Assembly (NCBI GenBank): GCA_019637105.1 | Contig: JAHBWF010000019.1 | Coordinates: 1 to 64,000 of the forward strand | Length of the DNA stretch: 64,000 nucleotides | Reading direction: 5' to 3' | Source of the DNA: Labilithrix sp. | GTDB lineage: Bacteria > Myxococcota_A > Polyangia > Polyangiales > Polyangiaceae | Shown here: piece after piece, positions 1 through 8,580 of the stretch | Numbering within the stretch: position 1 is the stretch's first letter | How the letters are laid out: each line of letters starts with the position of its first letter | Program-made: the position numbers and the translations under genes | Notes under the pieces: generated by a model | The model's input: the letters and a program-made list of their open reading frames with translations, nothing else | Told to the model about the DNA's origin: nothing | Databases searched by the model: none

Positions 1-1370
1 CGTCCGGGCCGTACATCACGTACGCGACGCGCCCGCGCCTCGAGCCCGACCTCGGGGCGTGCTCGTCGCGCGTCCCGGTCTGCGTCCACGCGAGCTCGGC
101 CCGCGACGGCGCGGCCGCGACGGCGACCCTCGACGCGTTCGAGCGCGCGTGGCAGACGTTGACCGGCGCGCTCGCGATCCCGGCCCCGGACGTCGACCCG
201 ACGACGCTCGCGTACGACGTCTTCCTCGTCGCGCCGCGCGAGCCACGGGCCGCGGCCCGAGGGCGCGGAGCGGCCGCGCCTGCGCCGGGCGAGCCGGCGC
301 TCCACGAGCCCGGCGGCGAGCTCGCGACGACGTGGCTCGAGGCGCGCGACGTCCGCTCGCGGGTCGATCGCGCGCGCGGGTTCACGACGGTCGATCGGCG
401 CGTGCGCGCCGGCTGCGTCCTCGACGAGCTCGCGGCGACGATGGTCGCGCGCGCGAGCTTGCTCCGCACGGCGCCGGCGACGGAGGAGGGCACCGCGCGC
501 GCGCAGTCGACGTACCTCGCCCAGCTCGCCTCCCCGTGCGCGGTCGGGCTCGCCGTGGACACCACGAGCGCGTTCCAGTCGCGCGCCACGCGCGCGTTCG
601 CGGACGCCCGCGCCGGCGAGGCGGCGGCCGCCGCCGGCGGCGCCGAGGTCCATGCCCCGGCGGCGCTCTCGGCGCTCTTCTCCGCGGGCGCCGCGGCGTT
701 CTGGGCGCGCCTCGACTGGGCGTTCGGGCGGAGGCCCGGCGGCGTCGTGTCGGCGTCGTGGGCGCTCCACCCGACGATGACGCCGCTCGCCGCGACCCGC
801 TGGATCAACGAGCCGGACACGTTCGACGTCCTCCGCACGACGTTCAAGGGCGCGCTCTCGACGAACGGCACCGTCCACGATCTCTGGCTCGACTTCGGCG
901 TCGCGCGCGCGTTCCTCGGCAGCGCCGACGACGGCTTCCACCTCCCCGAGCTCCGCACGCTCGGAGACGCCGCGCGCGTGCCGCTCGATTGGGACATCCC
1001 GTGGCCCACCGCGCCGCGCCGGCTCGCGGCGCGCGAGCCGGTCCACCCGACGGGCGCGAGCTACCTCGTCATCCGTCGCGCGGGCGCGCGACCGGGAGCG
1101 CGCCTCCGCGTCGAGATCGCGTGGGAGGAGCACGCCCTGTTCCGCTGGGCCTTCGTGAAGCTCGACGCCGGCGGACGCGAGCTCGGCCGCGTCGTCATCC
1201 CGACCACCGAGCGGGCGACCGAGGCGCAGATGACGCTCGTCGACCTCGACGGCGTCGACCGCGTGCTGCTCGTCGGCGTGAACGTCGGGGATCCCGCCTA
1301 CGCGTTCGATCCGGACGACGAGGTGTGGGAGCCGCACGGCTGGCTCGTCACCGTCGCCGAGGAGCTCTGA
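1..1370 (+). CDS. Hypothetical protein, 5' end outside window
   Basis: The frame is open from base 3, and protein-like sequence (PYITYATRPRLEPDLGAC and onward) precedes the first internal start codon, a TTG at 159. The true start therefore lies left of the window, and about 455 residues are visible. I do not recognise the family. Three Cys lie near the visible N-terminus (GACSS, PVCVH), and the C-terminal third (from about position 1030) has alternating hydrophobic strands that read like a beta-sandwich domain. No transmembrane segment is visible in the retained part. The 3' end overlaps the convergent subtilase gene by 73 bp, so the two mRNAs would be antisense there. The reading frame is well supported by third-position G/C bias; the function is unknown. 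Confidence 0.72.
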   Translation, partial: SGPYITYATRPRLEPDLGACSSRVPVCVHASSARDGAAATATLDAFERAWQTLTGALAIPAPDVDPTTLAYDVFLVAPREPRAAARGRGAAAPAPGEPALHEPGGELATTWLEARDVRSRVDRARGFTTVDRRVRAGCVLDELAATMVARASLLRTAPATEEGTARAQSTYLAQLASPCAVGLAVDTTSAFQSRATRAFADARAGEAAAAAGGAEVHAPAALSALFSAGAAAFWARLDWAFGRRPGGVVSASWALHPTMTPLAATRWINEPDTFDVLRTTFKGALSTNGTVHDLWLDFGVARAFLGSADDGFHLPELRTLGDAARVPLDWDIPWPTAPRRLAAREPVHPTGASYLVIRRAGARPGARLRVEIAWEEHALFRWAFVKLDAGGRELGRVVIPTTERATEAQMTLVDLDGVDRVLLVGVNVGDPAYAFDPDDEVWEPHGWLVTVAEEL

Positions 1371-3985
1371 CCCCGGCGACGCCGGAGGGCCGCGAACGCG
1401 ACGCCCAAGCCGACGAGCGCTCCGGCGCCGCCGGTCGCGGCGCCCGGGCTCGCCGCGCACGACGACCCCTTCGCGTAGCTCGGGTACGCGGCGGTCCAGC
1501 GATCCGGCGCGATCGGCAACGTCCGCGGCGCGACGATCGGCGCGCCGTCGAACGTCGCCCCGAAGGTCGCCCGCGAGCCGCCCAGGCCGGAGGGCGGATC
1601 CCAGACGAAGAACCAGACGCCGGGGCCGCGGCGCACGAGCGCCGGCGCCGGCGTGACCGGCTCGCCGTCGACGAGGAGCACCGGCCGGAGCCGCTCGGAC
1701 TCGAAGAAGTCGCCGCGATGCGCGCCGTCGGCGGTGCGGAGCTCGAGGATGGCGGTCATCGGCGTCGAGCCGTCGGCCGGGACGTAGTCGGAGCTCAGCG
1801 CGATCCAGCTCTGCTCGAGCGCCGGCAGGTGCAGCGCGGGGTTCCGCATCTGGTCGAGCGCGTCGAGCGAGGCGAGCGCGTCGACCTCGCCCGGCCCCGA
1901 CTGATCGGCGAACGGCGCGTCCGCGCGAAAGCGGTGCGCGCCCGCCTGGAGCAGCGCGAGCACCTTCTCCTGCGTGAGGGTCGGATCCGCCTGCAGGAGC
2001 AGCGCGACGACGCCCGCCACGACCGGCGCCGACATCGACGTGCCGATCGCGATCCCGTGGTTGTCGTCGATCTGGAGGCAGCGCTTGTCGGAGCTGCCCG
2101 ACTTGGTGACCGGGCACGTCGCGCTCGTGAAGACGCTGCCCGGCGACCCCGGCTTCGCCGTGCGGCTCAGCGCGGAGACGACGAGCGCGCCCGGCGCGGC
2201 GATCTCCGGCTTCGGGACCCCGGACGCCGTCGGGCCCGCGCTCGAGAACCAGCACACCTCGCCGTCCACGAGATCGCGGTGCGTCGACGAGGCGTCCTGG
2301 CTCGTGATCGCGCGCGCGATCGGGAGCCCGCCCTCGCGATCGAGCACGGGCACCTTCAACCCGACGTCGGCGCCGGCGATGCTCGACCAGCGCGGGCGGT
2401 TCACGGTGCAGCCGACGCCGATGATCTGCGGGTGCGTCGCCGGGAGGTTGATCGTGCCTTCGCGGACGCCGTTGAGGAACGCGGCCGGGCGTTCGCTGCC
2501 GAGCCCGGCGTCGCCGAGCCCCTGCACGTAGAGCTCGGCCATGCCCGAGCCTTCGAGCGTGATGGAGTAGAGGCCGCTCGGCCACCTGCCCTGCCACACG
2601 ACGACCGCGCCCCGCGACCCCTCGGGGATGGGGCTGTTCTCGAGGTTCGAGCCGTAGATGACGCCGGCGTTGTAGTCGTTCGTGTTCTTTCCGACCTGTC
2701 GGCCCGCCTCGACCGGGGCGATCCACTCGCCGTCCGGCGCCTCGAGGCCGATCTTGAGGTCCGCGCCGCGGCGGAGCGTGACCCACACCTGGACCGAGCC
2801 CGACTCGGCGCCGCCGGTACGGATCGGGACGCGCATCCGCGCGCCCGGCGTCACGCGGACGCTCTGGTGGATCGGCGTCTCGGTGATCGAGCCCGAGTTG
2901 CCCGCGGCGGCGATGAGGACATGACCGGGGTGCGCTGGCCCGACGTGGCTGGCGATCGACTGCTCCCACAAGAACGTCCCGTCGTGCGGGCCGAAGTCGC
3001 TCCCGAGCGAGAGGTTCACGACCATCGGTCGCCTCTCCGCGTCCGCGCGATCGAACATGAACTCGACCGCGCGCACGAGGTCGTCGTTCTCGATGCCGTC
3101 GGAGGCGCCGCGCGTGACGCGGACGAAGACGACGTCGGCGGCCGGGGCGATGCCCGCGTACCTCCCGCCCTTGGCCCCGCTCGAGGCGGCGATGCCGGCG
3201 ACGTGCGTGCCGTGCCCGATCTCGTCGGACGGCGCGCATTTGCGCCCCGTCTTCTCGTCGCAGAAGCCGTTGTCGATCCGCGTGAGCAGGTCGTCGATGT
3301 CCTGCTTGGAGAAGACGCGGCCGGCGACGACCTTGCCGTTGTCGTCCTTGATCCCGAAGCGCTGCTCGAGCTCCGCGTGGACGCCGCCCGGCTCGAGCGA
3401 CAGATCGAGCAGCCACGCGACGCGCGACGCGCCCGTCTCGTCGCGCATCTCGGGGTGCGTGACGTCGAGCCCCGTGTCGGCCACGCCGACGAGCACGCCC
3501 TTCCCGTCGGCGGCGCGGACCTCGCGCGCCTTCGCCGCGAGCACCCACTCGGCCGCGCGGTCCATCAGCGGATGGAGCGGCGGAGCCACCTCCAGCCGGA
3601 GATCCGGGTGGGCCTCCGCGTACGCCGCGACGCGCTGCGAGCTGCCGCGAAGGCGGCCGATGCCGGGCGCCACGGGCTCGAGGCCGAGGTCCTCCGCGCG
3701 CGCGCCCGGCGGCACCGCCACGAGCGCGCCGATGAGCCCGGTCGACGGCGCCAGCGTGTCGGCCGCGCGCGGGCCGAGCACGCGGAGCAGCGCGGGGCCG
3801 ATCGGCGAGCCGCGCACGGCGTCCGCCGCGTGCGTCGTCGCGGGCGGGTCCGCGGAGCGCGCCGGCCTCGCGTCCGTGACGAAGACCGCGGCTACGGCGG
3901 TCGCCACGGCCACGACGCGCGCGAGCGCCCTCCCACGGGATCGTGCTCGGTAGGCGAGCCCCTTCGTCGCGGACATGAGATCCAT
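1298..3985 (-). CDS. Secreted subtilisin-like serine protease (S8) with MYXO-CTERM-like tail
   Basis: This 895-residue protein has a basic N-terminus and a hydrophobic signal segment at about residues 22-36. The S8 catalytic triad is complete: Asp170 in VADTG, His258 in GHGTHVAG and Ser650 in GTSMSAP. The roughly 390 residues between His and Ser are far longer than in a minimal subtilisin and contain an inserted region of beta-rich sequence (PA/PPC-like in character). The C-terminus has a Cys at about 843, then a Gly/Ala-rich hydrophobic stretch and RRRR, the layout of the MYXO-CTERM sorting signal. An unusual tail of about 24 residues follows the Arg cluster. ATG 3985 was chosen; ATG 3976 is equally possible. 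The protein is probably exported and processed at the surface to degrade external protein. It may share a transcript with nothing upstream, since 229 bp separate it from the next minus-strand gene. Confidence 0.9.
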   Translation of the reverse strand: MDLMSATKGLAYRARSRGRALARVVAVATAVAAVFVTDARPARSADPPATTHAADAVRGSPIGPALLRVLGPRAADTLAPSTGLIGALVAVPPGARAEDLGLEPVAPGIGRLRGSSQRVAAYAEAHPDLRLEVAPPLHPLMDRAAEWVLAAKAREVRAADGKGVLVGVADTGLDVTHPEMRDETGASRVAWLLDLSLEPGGVHAELEQRFGIKDDNGKVVAGRVFSKQDIDDLLTRIDNGFCDEKTGRKCAPSDEIGHGTHVAGIAASSGAKGGRYAGIAPAADVVFVRVTRGASDGIENDDLVRAVEFMFDRADAERRPMVVNLSLGSDFGPHDGTFLWEQSIASHVGPAHPGHVLIAAAGNSGSITETPIHQSVRVTPGARMRVPIRTGGAESGSVQVWVTLRRGADLKIGLEAPDGEWIAPVEAGRQVGKNTNDYNAGVIYGSNLENSPIPEGSRGAVVVWQGRWPSGLYSITLEGSGMAELYVQGLGDAGLGSERPAAFLNGVREGTINLPATHPQIIGVGCTVNRPRWSSIAGADVGLKVPVLDREGGLPIARAITSQDASSTHRDLVDGEVCWFSSAGPTASGVPKPEIAAPGALVVSALSRTAKPGSPGSVFTSATCPVTKSGSSDKRCLQIDDNHGIAIGTSMSAPVVAGVVALLLQADPTLTQEKVLALLQAGAHRFRADAPFADQSGPGEVDALASLDALDQMRNPALHLPALEQSWIALSSDYVPADGSTPMTAILELRTADGAHRGDFFESERLRPVLLVDGEPVTPAPALVRRGPGVWFFVWDPPSGLGGSRATFGATFDGAPIVAPRTLPIAPDRWTAAYPSYAKGSSCAASPGAATGGAGALVGLGVAFAALRRRRGQSSSATVTSQPCGSHTSSSGSNA

Positions 3986-4032
3986 ACGGTGCGGCAGCCT
4001 GGGCCTCCGATCAAGCGATCTACGCTCGACGG

Positions 4033-4080
4033 GACGCCGCGGAGGCGGCGATCCCGCGCGCCAGGACGCCGCGGAGGCGG
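4033..4080. repeat. Short direct repeat, 16 bp twice
   Basis: The 16-mer GACGCCGCGGAGGCGG occurs at 4033-4048 and again at 4065-4080, a 32-bp period, in the 229-bp space (3986-4214) between the subtilase start and the next gene stop. It could be a regulatory or slipped-replication repeat. Nothing else recognisable is in that gap. Confidence 0.55.
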
Positions 4081-4214
4081 TCCGTCCCCGCGCGTCGGTC
4101 GGCGCGAGGACGGGCGCCGGCGCCGCACCGACCGCCGCGGGAGGGCGCCGGCGCGGTCCAGGATCCGGTCGGCCCGGCGCCCGACGCGGGTCGCCCGCGG
4201 CAGGCCGTCACGGG

Positions 4215-4586
4215 TCACGGATCGGGCTCGTCCTCGACCTCCTCCGGCTCGTCCACGTGCGGCTCGGCGCGGCGCGCGCGGACGCGCTCGGAGCCCACGA
4301 CCTCGTCCCAGTCGCTGCCGTAGCCGTCGTAGTGGACGAGCCAGCGCTCCCCGCCGCGCTTCTCGAGCACCACCGCGGGCCACCAGGAGCCGCGCCACTC
4401 GACCTCGACCTCGTCCTTCGGCTTCCACGAGCCGCCTTCGTCGGCGGGCTCGCCGGAGATCGACGGGATCCCGTCGCCGCCGACCCCGTCGACGAAGACG
4501 ATCGTGGGCGCCTGGATCGAGGCGCCGCGCGCGCAACCGGCGGCGAGGAGCGAGGCGAGCCCGACGGCGACTGCCCGCGAGACCAT
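4215..4586 (-). CDS. Lipoprotein with Tudor/Agenet-like domain
   Basis: This 123-residue protein starts with a short signal ending in a lipobox (LLAAGC, Cys18), so it should be a lipoprotein. Residues about 55-100 carry an aromatic-rich pattern (VEVEWRGSWWPAVVL, then WLVHYDGYGSDWDEVV). That is the hallmark of Tudor/Agenet/chromo-barrel folds, known in eukaryotes for reading modified histones and found in bacteria mostly as uncharacterised extracytoplasmic modules. The C-terminus is very acidic. The gene stands alone: the neighbours downstream (subtilase) and upstream (carboxyltransferase) are separated by 229 and 148 bp. The fold assignment rests on the motif only, and the ligand is unknown. 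Confidence 0.78.
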   Translation of the reverse strand: MVSRAVAVGLASLLAAGCARGASIQAPTIVFVDGVGGDGIPSISGEPADEGGSWKPKDEVEVEWRGSWWPAVVLEKRGGERWLVHYDGYGSDWDEVVGSERVRARRAEPHVDEPEEVEDEPDP

Positions 4587-4612
4587 GCTTCAAGTCTGGC
4601 AGACGCCCGAAC

Positions 4613-4717
4613 GCGCGCCAGCTCGACCATGACGCGATTCCTCCCGGCGGGCGCCCGACCGCGCGCCGGCTCGACCGTGACGCGAGGGCCGCGCGCGCCA
4701 GCTCGACCACGGCGCGA
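4613..4717. repeat. Three imperfect copies of a ~24-bp repeat
   Basis: Imperfect copies of GCGCGCCAGCTCGACCATGA (with variants) begin at 4613, 4661 and 4693, filling the 148-bp gap between the lipoprotein start and the carboxyltransferase stop. Spacings are 48 and 32 bp. The role is unknown; they could be protein-binding sites upstream of the lipoprotein gene or simple repeat drift. Confidence 0.5.
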
Positions 4718-4734
4718 CGACCGAAGGGCGGCGC

Positions 4735-6267
4735 TCAGACGGGCGGCACGATGTGCTTCTTCTTCGGCCGCCGCTCGTCCTTCGCGGCGAAGCGCGCAAA
4801 TCGCGCGGCGAGCTCGCCGCGGAGGCGATCGCCGGGGACGACGGCGTCGATGACGAGCTCCGCCGCGAGCTTCATCAGGTCGATGTCGGCGCGGTACTCG
4901 TCGCGCAGCTTCGCGACGTAGGCGTCGCGCTCGGGCCCGGCCGGGACCTCCTGGATCTTGTTGTAGTAGACCGCGTTGACGGCCGCCTGCGGCCCCATGA
5001 CGGCGATCGACGCGCTGCCGAGCGCGAGGCACGCGTCGGGCTCGAACGCCGGGCCGCACATCGCGTAGAGGCCCGCGCCGTACGCCTTGCGCACGACGAC
5101 GCTGATCTTCGGCACCGTGGCCTCGCTCACCGCAGCGATCATCTTCGCCCCGGCGCGGATGATCCCCTGCCGCTCGACCTTGGTCCCGATCATGAAGCCG
5201 GGGACGTCGGCCAGGTAGAGCAGCGGGATCTCGAAGGCGTCACACAGCCAGATGAACCGCGCGGCCTTGTCGGCCGAGTCGACGAAGAGGACGCCCCCGA
5301 GCCACTTCGGCTGGTTGGCGACGACGCCGACGACCTTGCCCTCGATGCGGGCGAACCCGGTCAGGATCTCGCGCGCGAAGAGCTGCTTGATCTCGCACCA
5401 GGAGCCCTCGTCGATGATCTCGTGGATGACGGCCATCATGTCGAAGGACTTGTTCTCGTCCGCCGGCACGATCTCCTCGATGCGCTTGCCGCTCGACTTC
5501 GGCGCCTTCGCCGGGGCGTCCGGCGGGGGCTCGCCCGTCCGCTCCGGGAGGTAGCCGAGGTACCGGCGCGCCCAGGCGATCGCGTCGTCCTCCGTCTTGC
5601 AGAGGACGTCGCCGCAGCCGGAGACCGAGCAGTGCATCTTGGCGCCGCCCATCTCCTCGAGGGTCACCTTCTCGCCGATGACCATCTCGGCCATGCGCGG
5701 CGAGCCGAGGTACATGCTGGCGTTGCCGTCCACCATGACGACGACGTCGCAGAACGCGGGGATGTACGCGCCGCCCGCGGCGCTCGGGCCGAAGAGCAGG
5801 CAGATCTGCGGGATCTGACCGGAGAGCTGCACCTGGTTGTAGAAGATGCGGCCGGCGCCGCGGCGCCCCGGGAACATCTCGATCTGATCGGTGATGCGCG
5901 CGCCGGCCGAGTCGACCAGGTAGAAGAGCGGCGCGCGGAGGTCCCGCGCCGTCTCCTGGATGCGGAGGATCTTCTCGACGGTGCGCCGGCCCCAGGAGCC
6001 CGCCTTCACCGTCGAGTCGTTCGCCATGATGCAGACGGTCCGGCCGTCGACCTTCGCGGTCCCGGTGACGACGCCGTCGGCGGGGAGGTCCGCGTCGAGG
6101 TTGTTCGCGAGCGCGGCGTCCTCGACGAACGAGCCGGCGTCGACCAGCTTGGCGATGCGCTCGCGGGCGAAGAGCTTCCCCGTCTCCGCGTTCTTCTGGT
6201 GGTACTTCGACGCGCCGCCCTTCTCGACGCGCGCGAGGGTGTCCTTCAACTGGCTGTCTTGCGGCAC
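4735..6267 (-). CDS. Acyl-CoA carboxylase, carboxyltransferase (beta) subunit
   Basis: This 510-residue protein matches the biotin-dependent acyl-CoA carboxylase beta subunits (propionyl-/methylcrotonyl-type) in length and order of motifs. The N-half crotonase-like domain has the segment LFYLVDSAGARI and the oxyanion-type glycine run GPSAAGGAYIPAF. The C-half domain has PGFMIGTKVERQGIIRAGAK and YGAGLYAMCG. The basic end (KKKHIVPPV) resembles the ends of family members. It transfers CO2 from carboxybiotin to an acyl-CoA in the cytoplasm. The matching biotin carboxylase/carrier subunit is not in this window. The start is GTG 6267, only 11 bp after the stop of the upstream kinase, so the two are probably cotranscribed. 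Substrate specificity cannot be read from sequence alone. Confidence 0.93.
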   Translation of the reverse strand: MPQDSQLKDTLARVEKGGASKYHQKNAETGKLFARERIAKLVDAGSFVEDAALANNLDADLPADGVVTGTAKVDGRTVCIMANDSTVKAGSWGRRTVEKILRIQETARDLRAPLFYLVDSAGARITDQIEMFPGRRGAGRIFYNQVQLSGQIPQICLLFGPSAAGGAYIPAFCDVVVMVDGNASMYLGSPRMAEMVIGEKVTLEEMGGAKMHCSVSGCGDVLCKTEDDAIAWARRYLGYLPERTGEPPPDAPAKAPKSSGKRIEEIVPADENKSFDMMAVIHEIIDEGSWCEIKQLFAREILTGFARIEGKVVGVVANQPKWLGGVLFVDSADKAARFIWLCDAFEIPLLYLADVPGFMIGTKVERQGIIRAGAKMIAAVSEATVPKISVVVRKAYGAGLYAMCGPAFEPDACLALGSASIAVMGPQAAVNAVYYNKIQEVPAGPERDAYVAKLRDEYRADIDLMKLAAELVIDAVVPGDRLRGELAARFARFAAKDERRPKKKHIVPPV

Positions 6268-6278
6268 AGCCGACGGTC

Positions 6279-7637
6279 TTAGGGGGTCGCCTTCCCCGCA
6301 TCAAGCAGAACCGAAGCCGAGGCCGCCCCCGTCGGGGCGAGGGGCGCCGCCCGACGGTCGGCCGGCGCCGCGACCGACCGAAACGTCGCGAGGGGCGCCG
6401 CCCGACGGTCGGCCGGCGCCGCGACCGACCGAAGCGTCGCGAGGACGCCGAGGACGAGCGCCAGCGAGGAGACGCCGCCGATCGCGAGGACGACGCGCGA
6501 CGCGCGCGGGGATCGCCGCGGAGCCGGCGGCGCCCTCGGCGGCTCCGCGGGCGCGGTCGACGCCGCCTCGCCGAGCCGGATCCTCGGCTCGGTGGGGGCT
6601 CCGCGCGGCCCGGTCACGACGGCGTCGCGCTCCGGGCGGCGCTCCGGCGGCGGCGGCGACGTCGACGCGGCGCTGAGGGCGACGCGGAGGCACGGCACCG
6701 CCTTCGCGCTCTCGAGCCGATCGAGCGATTCGCGCGCGCGCTCGGAGGCGAAGGGACGGAGCGCGTCGGCGAGGTCGGAGGCCGACTGGAAGCGCGCGGC
6801 GACGTCCCGCGTCAGACAGCGGCTCACCACGGCCTCGAGGCCCTCCGGCGCGTGCGGCGCGTGCGCCCGGAGGCGCCGCGGCTCCGCGGTGAGCACGGCC
6901 AGGCTCGCCTGGACGTTCCCCTCGGCGGCGAACGCGTGCTCTCCCGTGATCAGCTGGAAGAGGACGGCGCCCACGGACCACAGGTCCGCCCGCCCGTCGA
7001 CGTCCTTCGAGCTCTTCACCTGCTCCGGCGCCATGTACCGCGGCGAGCCGAGCATCGTGAACGCCGTGGTGACCTCGTGCGGGCTCTCGTCGTCGATGAG
7101 CTTCTTGTCGAGGATCTTCGAGATGCCGAAGTCGACCACCTTCACGTGGACCGCGTCGTCGTCGTCGCGGCGCGTGAGGAAGAGGTTCGCCGGCTTGAGG
7201 TCACGGTGGACGACGCCGGCGGCGTGCGCCTGCTGGAGCGCCTCACACACCTGCAACATGCAATCGACCGCGTCTTCGACGGGGAGCGGACCGTCCTCCT
7301 TGAGGACGCGCGCGAGATCGCGACCCTCGAGGTATTCCATGACCATGTACGGCGCGCCGTCGTCGAGCGCGCCCGCGTCGAGGACGAGCACCACGTGATC
7401 GCTCTCGATCTTGCCCATCGCGCGGGCCTCGCGCTCGAAGCGGGTCCTGAGCTCGTCGCTCTCGAGCGCGCGGCGCAAGAACTTGATCGCGACGCGCTGC
7501 TCGAGCTGCACGTGCGTGGCCGAGAGGACGATCCCGGTCCCGCCCTCGCCGATCAGCCGCTCGACGCGGTACTTCTTGAGCAGGACGTCGCCCGCCGCGA
7601 TAGGCAAACCGCCCAGGTTGGCCTCGCTGACGCCCAT
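6279..7637 (-). CDS. Membrane-anchored Ser/Thr protein kinase
   Basis: The 452-residue reading from ATG 7637 begins just before the kinase domain (YRVERLIGEGGTGIVL, glycine loop). The family signatures follow: catalytic Lys in VAIKFL, HRDLKPANLFL, DFGISK, and APEQ in the activation segment. A single transmembrane helix (about residues 385-405) follows the kinase, leaving a short Ala/Pro-rich extracytoplasmic tail. The tail contains a 17-residue tandem duplication caused by a 51-bp DNA repeat. The frame stays open upstream to 8063, but that part is antisense to the lipoprotein gene and was rejected. It shares a 124-bp divergent promoter region with that lipoprotein and is followed 11 bp later by the carboxyltransferase, a possible target or simply an operon partner. 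Confidence 0.88.
   Translation of the reverse strand: MGVSEANLGGLPIAAGDVLLKKYRVERLIGEGGTGIVLSATHVQLEQRVAIKFLRRALESDELRTRFEREARAMGKIESDHVVLVLDAGALDDGAPYMVMEYLEGRDLARVLKEDGPLPVEDAVDCMLQVCEALQQAHAAGVVHRDLKPANLFLTRRDDDDAVHVKVVDFGISKILDKKLIDDESPHEVTTAFTMLGSPRYMAPEQVKSSKDVDGRADLWSVGAVLFQLITGEHAFAAEGNVQASLAVLTAEPRRLRAHAPHAPEGLEAVVSRCLTRDVAARFQSASDLADALRPFASERARESLDRLESAKAVPCLRVALSAASTSPPPPERRPERDAVVTGPRGAPTEPRIRLGEAASTAPAEPPRAPPAPRRSPRASRVVLAIGGVSSLALVLGVLATLRSVAAPADRRAAPLATFRSVAAPADRRAAPLAPTGAASASVLLDAGKATP
6338..6439. repeat. 51-bp tandem duplication inside kinase gene
   Basis: Two near-identical 51-bp units (6338-6388 and 6389-6439) differ mainly by one base (AAACGT versus AAGCGT) and are followed by the start of a third copy. 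The length is a multiple of three, so the kinase frame is kept and 17 residues containing ADRRAAPLA are duplicated in its extracytoplasmic tail. Confidence 0.85.
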
Positions 7638-7761
7638 CGGGACGAGGAGCGTACCAGCGACGCCGGGGAGAGACGAGCGGGTCACCGCGCGGCGGCCCGC
7701 TACGGCGACGCGCGATCGCGCCGGAGGCGGCGGGGCGGAGGAGCGTGGTACGCTTCGAGCA

Positions 7762-8559
7762 ATGCCTCGTTGGAGCATCGCGTTTGCGGGGTGCCTTGCG
7801 GCGTGCGGACTCTCGGTCACGGGCGCCCCGCCCGCGGCCGACGCCGGGCCGGGCGGTTCGGAGGACGGCTCGACGACGGTCGCCGACGCCTCCGCCGACG
7901 AGCGGGAAGGCGCGTCGTCCGACGCCGGCCCCGACGCCGACGGCGGCGTGCGCGGCTGGTGCGCCACGCAGCCGGCCCACGAGATCTGCGTCGACTTCGA
8001 CGACGGGCAGATCGTCCTCGCCGCGTCGAACGCCGTCGCCGCCCCGAGCGCCATCGACGGCACGGAGTCGCGCTCCGCTCCGAACTCGCTCCGCAGCGAG
8101 GCGACGACGATCGGCGCGAGCTCGTACGTCCATCAGAGCTGGGGCGGCGGCCGCTCGGTGGTCGATCTCGGCTTCGACGTCTTCGTCGACGGCGCCGGCT
8201 ACGCGCAGATCGGCGGCGTGGAGCTCTTCCCGACGACGGGCTACGCGCAGCTCCTCTTCGAGTACGACGACAGCACGCTCTCCTTCATGGAGTTCGCGGG
8301 CGGCGCCAAGACCGCCCACGCGCTCGGCCCCGCGGCGCTCGGGTGGCACCGCCTCGAGCTGCACGTCGAGCTCGCGCTGGCGCCGGCCAAGGGCAAGGCG
8401 GTGGTGAAGCAGGACGGCGTCGTCCATTTCGACGGCGAGCTCGCGCACGTGCACGGGGCGCTGACGAACGTGAAGGCCGACGTCGGCATCGTCTACTGCG
8501 GGAAGATCGCGCCCGTGAGGCTCTTCGTCGACAACGTGACGATCGACTCGAAGCCCTGA
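7762..8559 (+). CDS. Lipoprotein, lectin/LamG-like fold (paralogue A)
   Basis: This 265-residue protein starts at ATG 7762 with a compact signal and lipobox (FAGCLAAC). An Asp/Gly/Ser-rich linker (residues about 25-70) follows, typical of myxobacterial surface lipoproteins. The folded part starts at 'ICVDFDDG' and runs through alternating strands, ending 'LFVDNVTIDSKP'. That layout recalls concanavalin-like carbohydrate-binding sandwiches, where the last strand packs beside the first. A second protein of exactly the same length with the same 'CxDFDDG' start and 'DNV' end lies at 43368-44165, so this is a paralogous family. Ligand unknown. It is divergent from the kinase gene and convergent with the enoyl-CoA hydratase, 21 bp away. 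Confidence 0.82.
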   Translation: MPRWSIAFAGCLAACGLSVTGAPPAADAGPGGSEDGSTTVADASADEREGASSDAGPDADGGVRGWCATQPAHEICVDFDDGQIVLAASNAVAAPSAIDGTESRSAPNSLRSEATTIGASSYVHQSWGGGRSVVDLGFDVFVDGAGYAQIGGVELFPTTGYAQLLFEYDDSTLSFMEFAGGAKTAHALGPAALGWHRLELHVELALAPAKGKAVVKQDGVVHFDGELAHVHGALTNVKADVGIVYCGKIAPVRLFVDNVTIDSKP

Positions 8560-8580
8560 CCCGCGCGCCGGCGCGCCGCC

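Noticed and set aside
3986-4214. Short direct repeats as a possible CRISPR
   Set aside because: Only two 16-bp copies with a 16-bp spacer; no array.
59-4921. Plus-strand frame of about 1,620 codons across the subtilase region
   Set aside because: Same GC artefact. It crosses a clear catalytic-triad protease on the other strand.
7638-8063. Upstream extension of the kinase at 6279
   Set aside because: The extension is antisense to the lipoprotein gene and adds low-complexity sequence before a normal kinase start.
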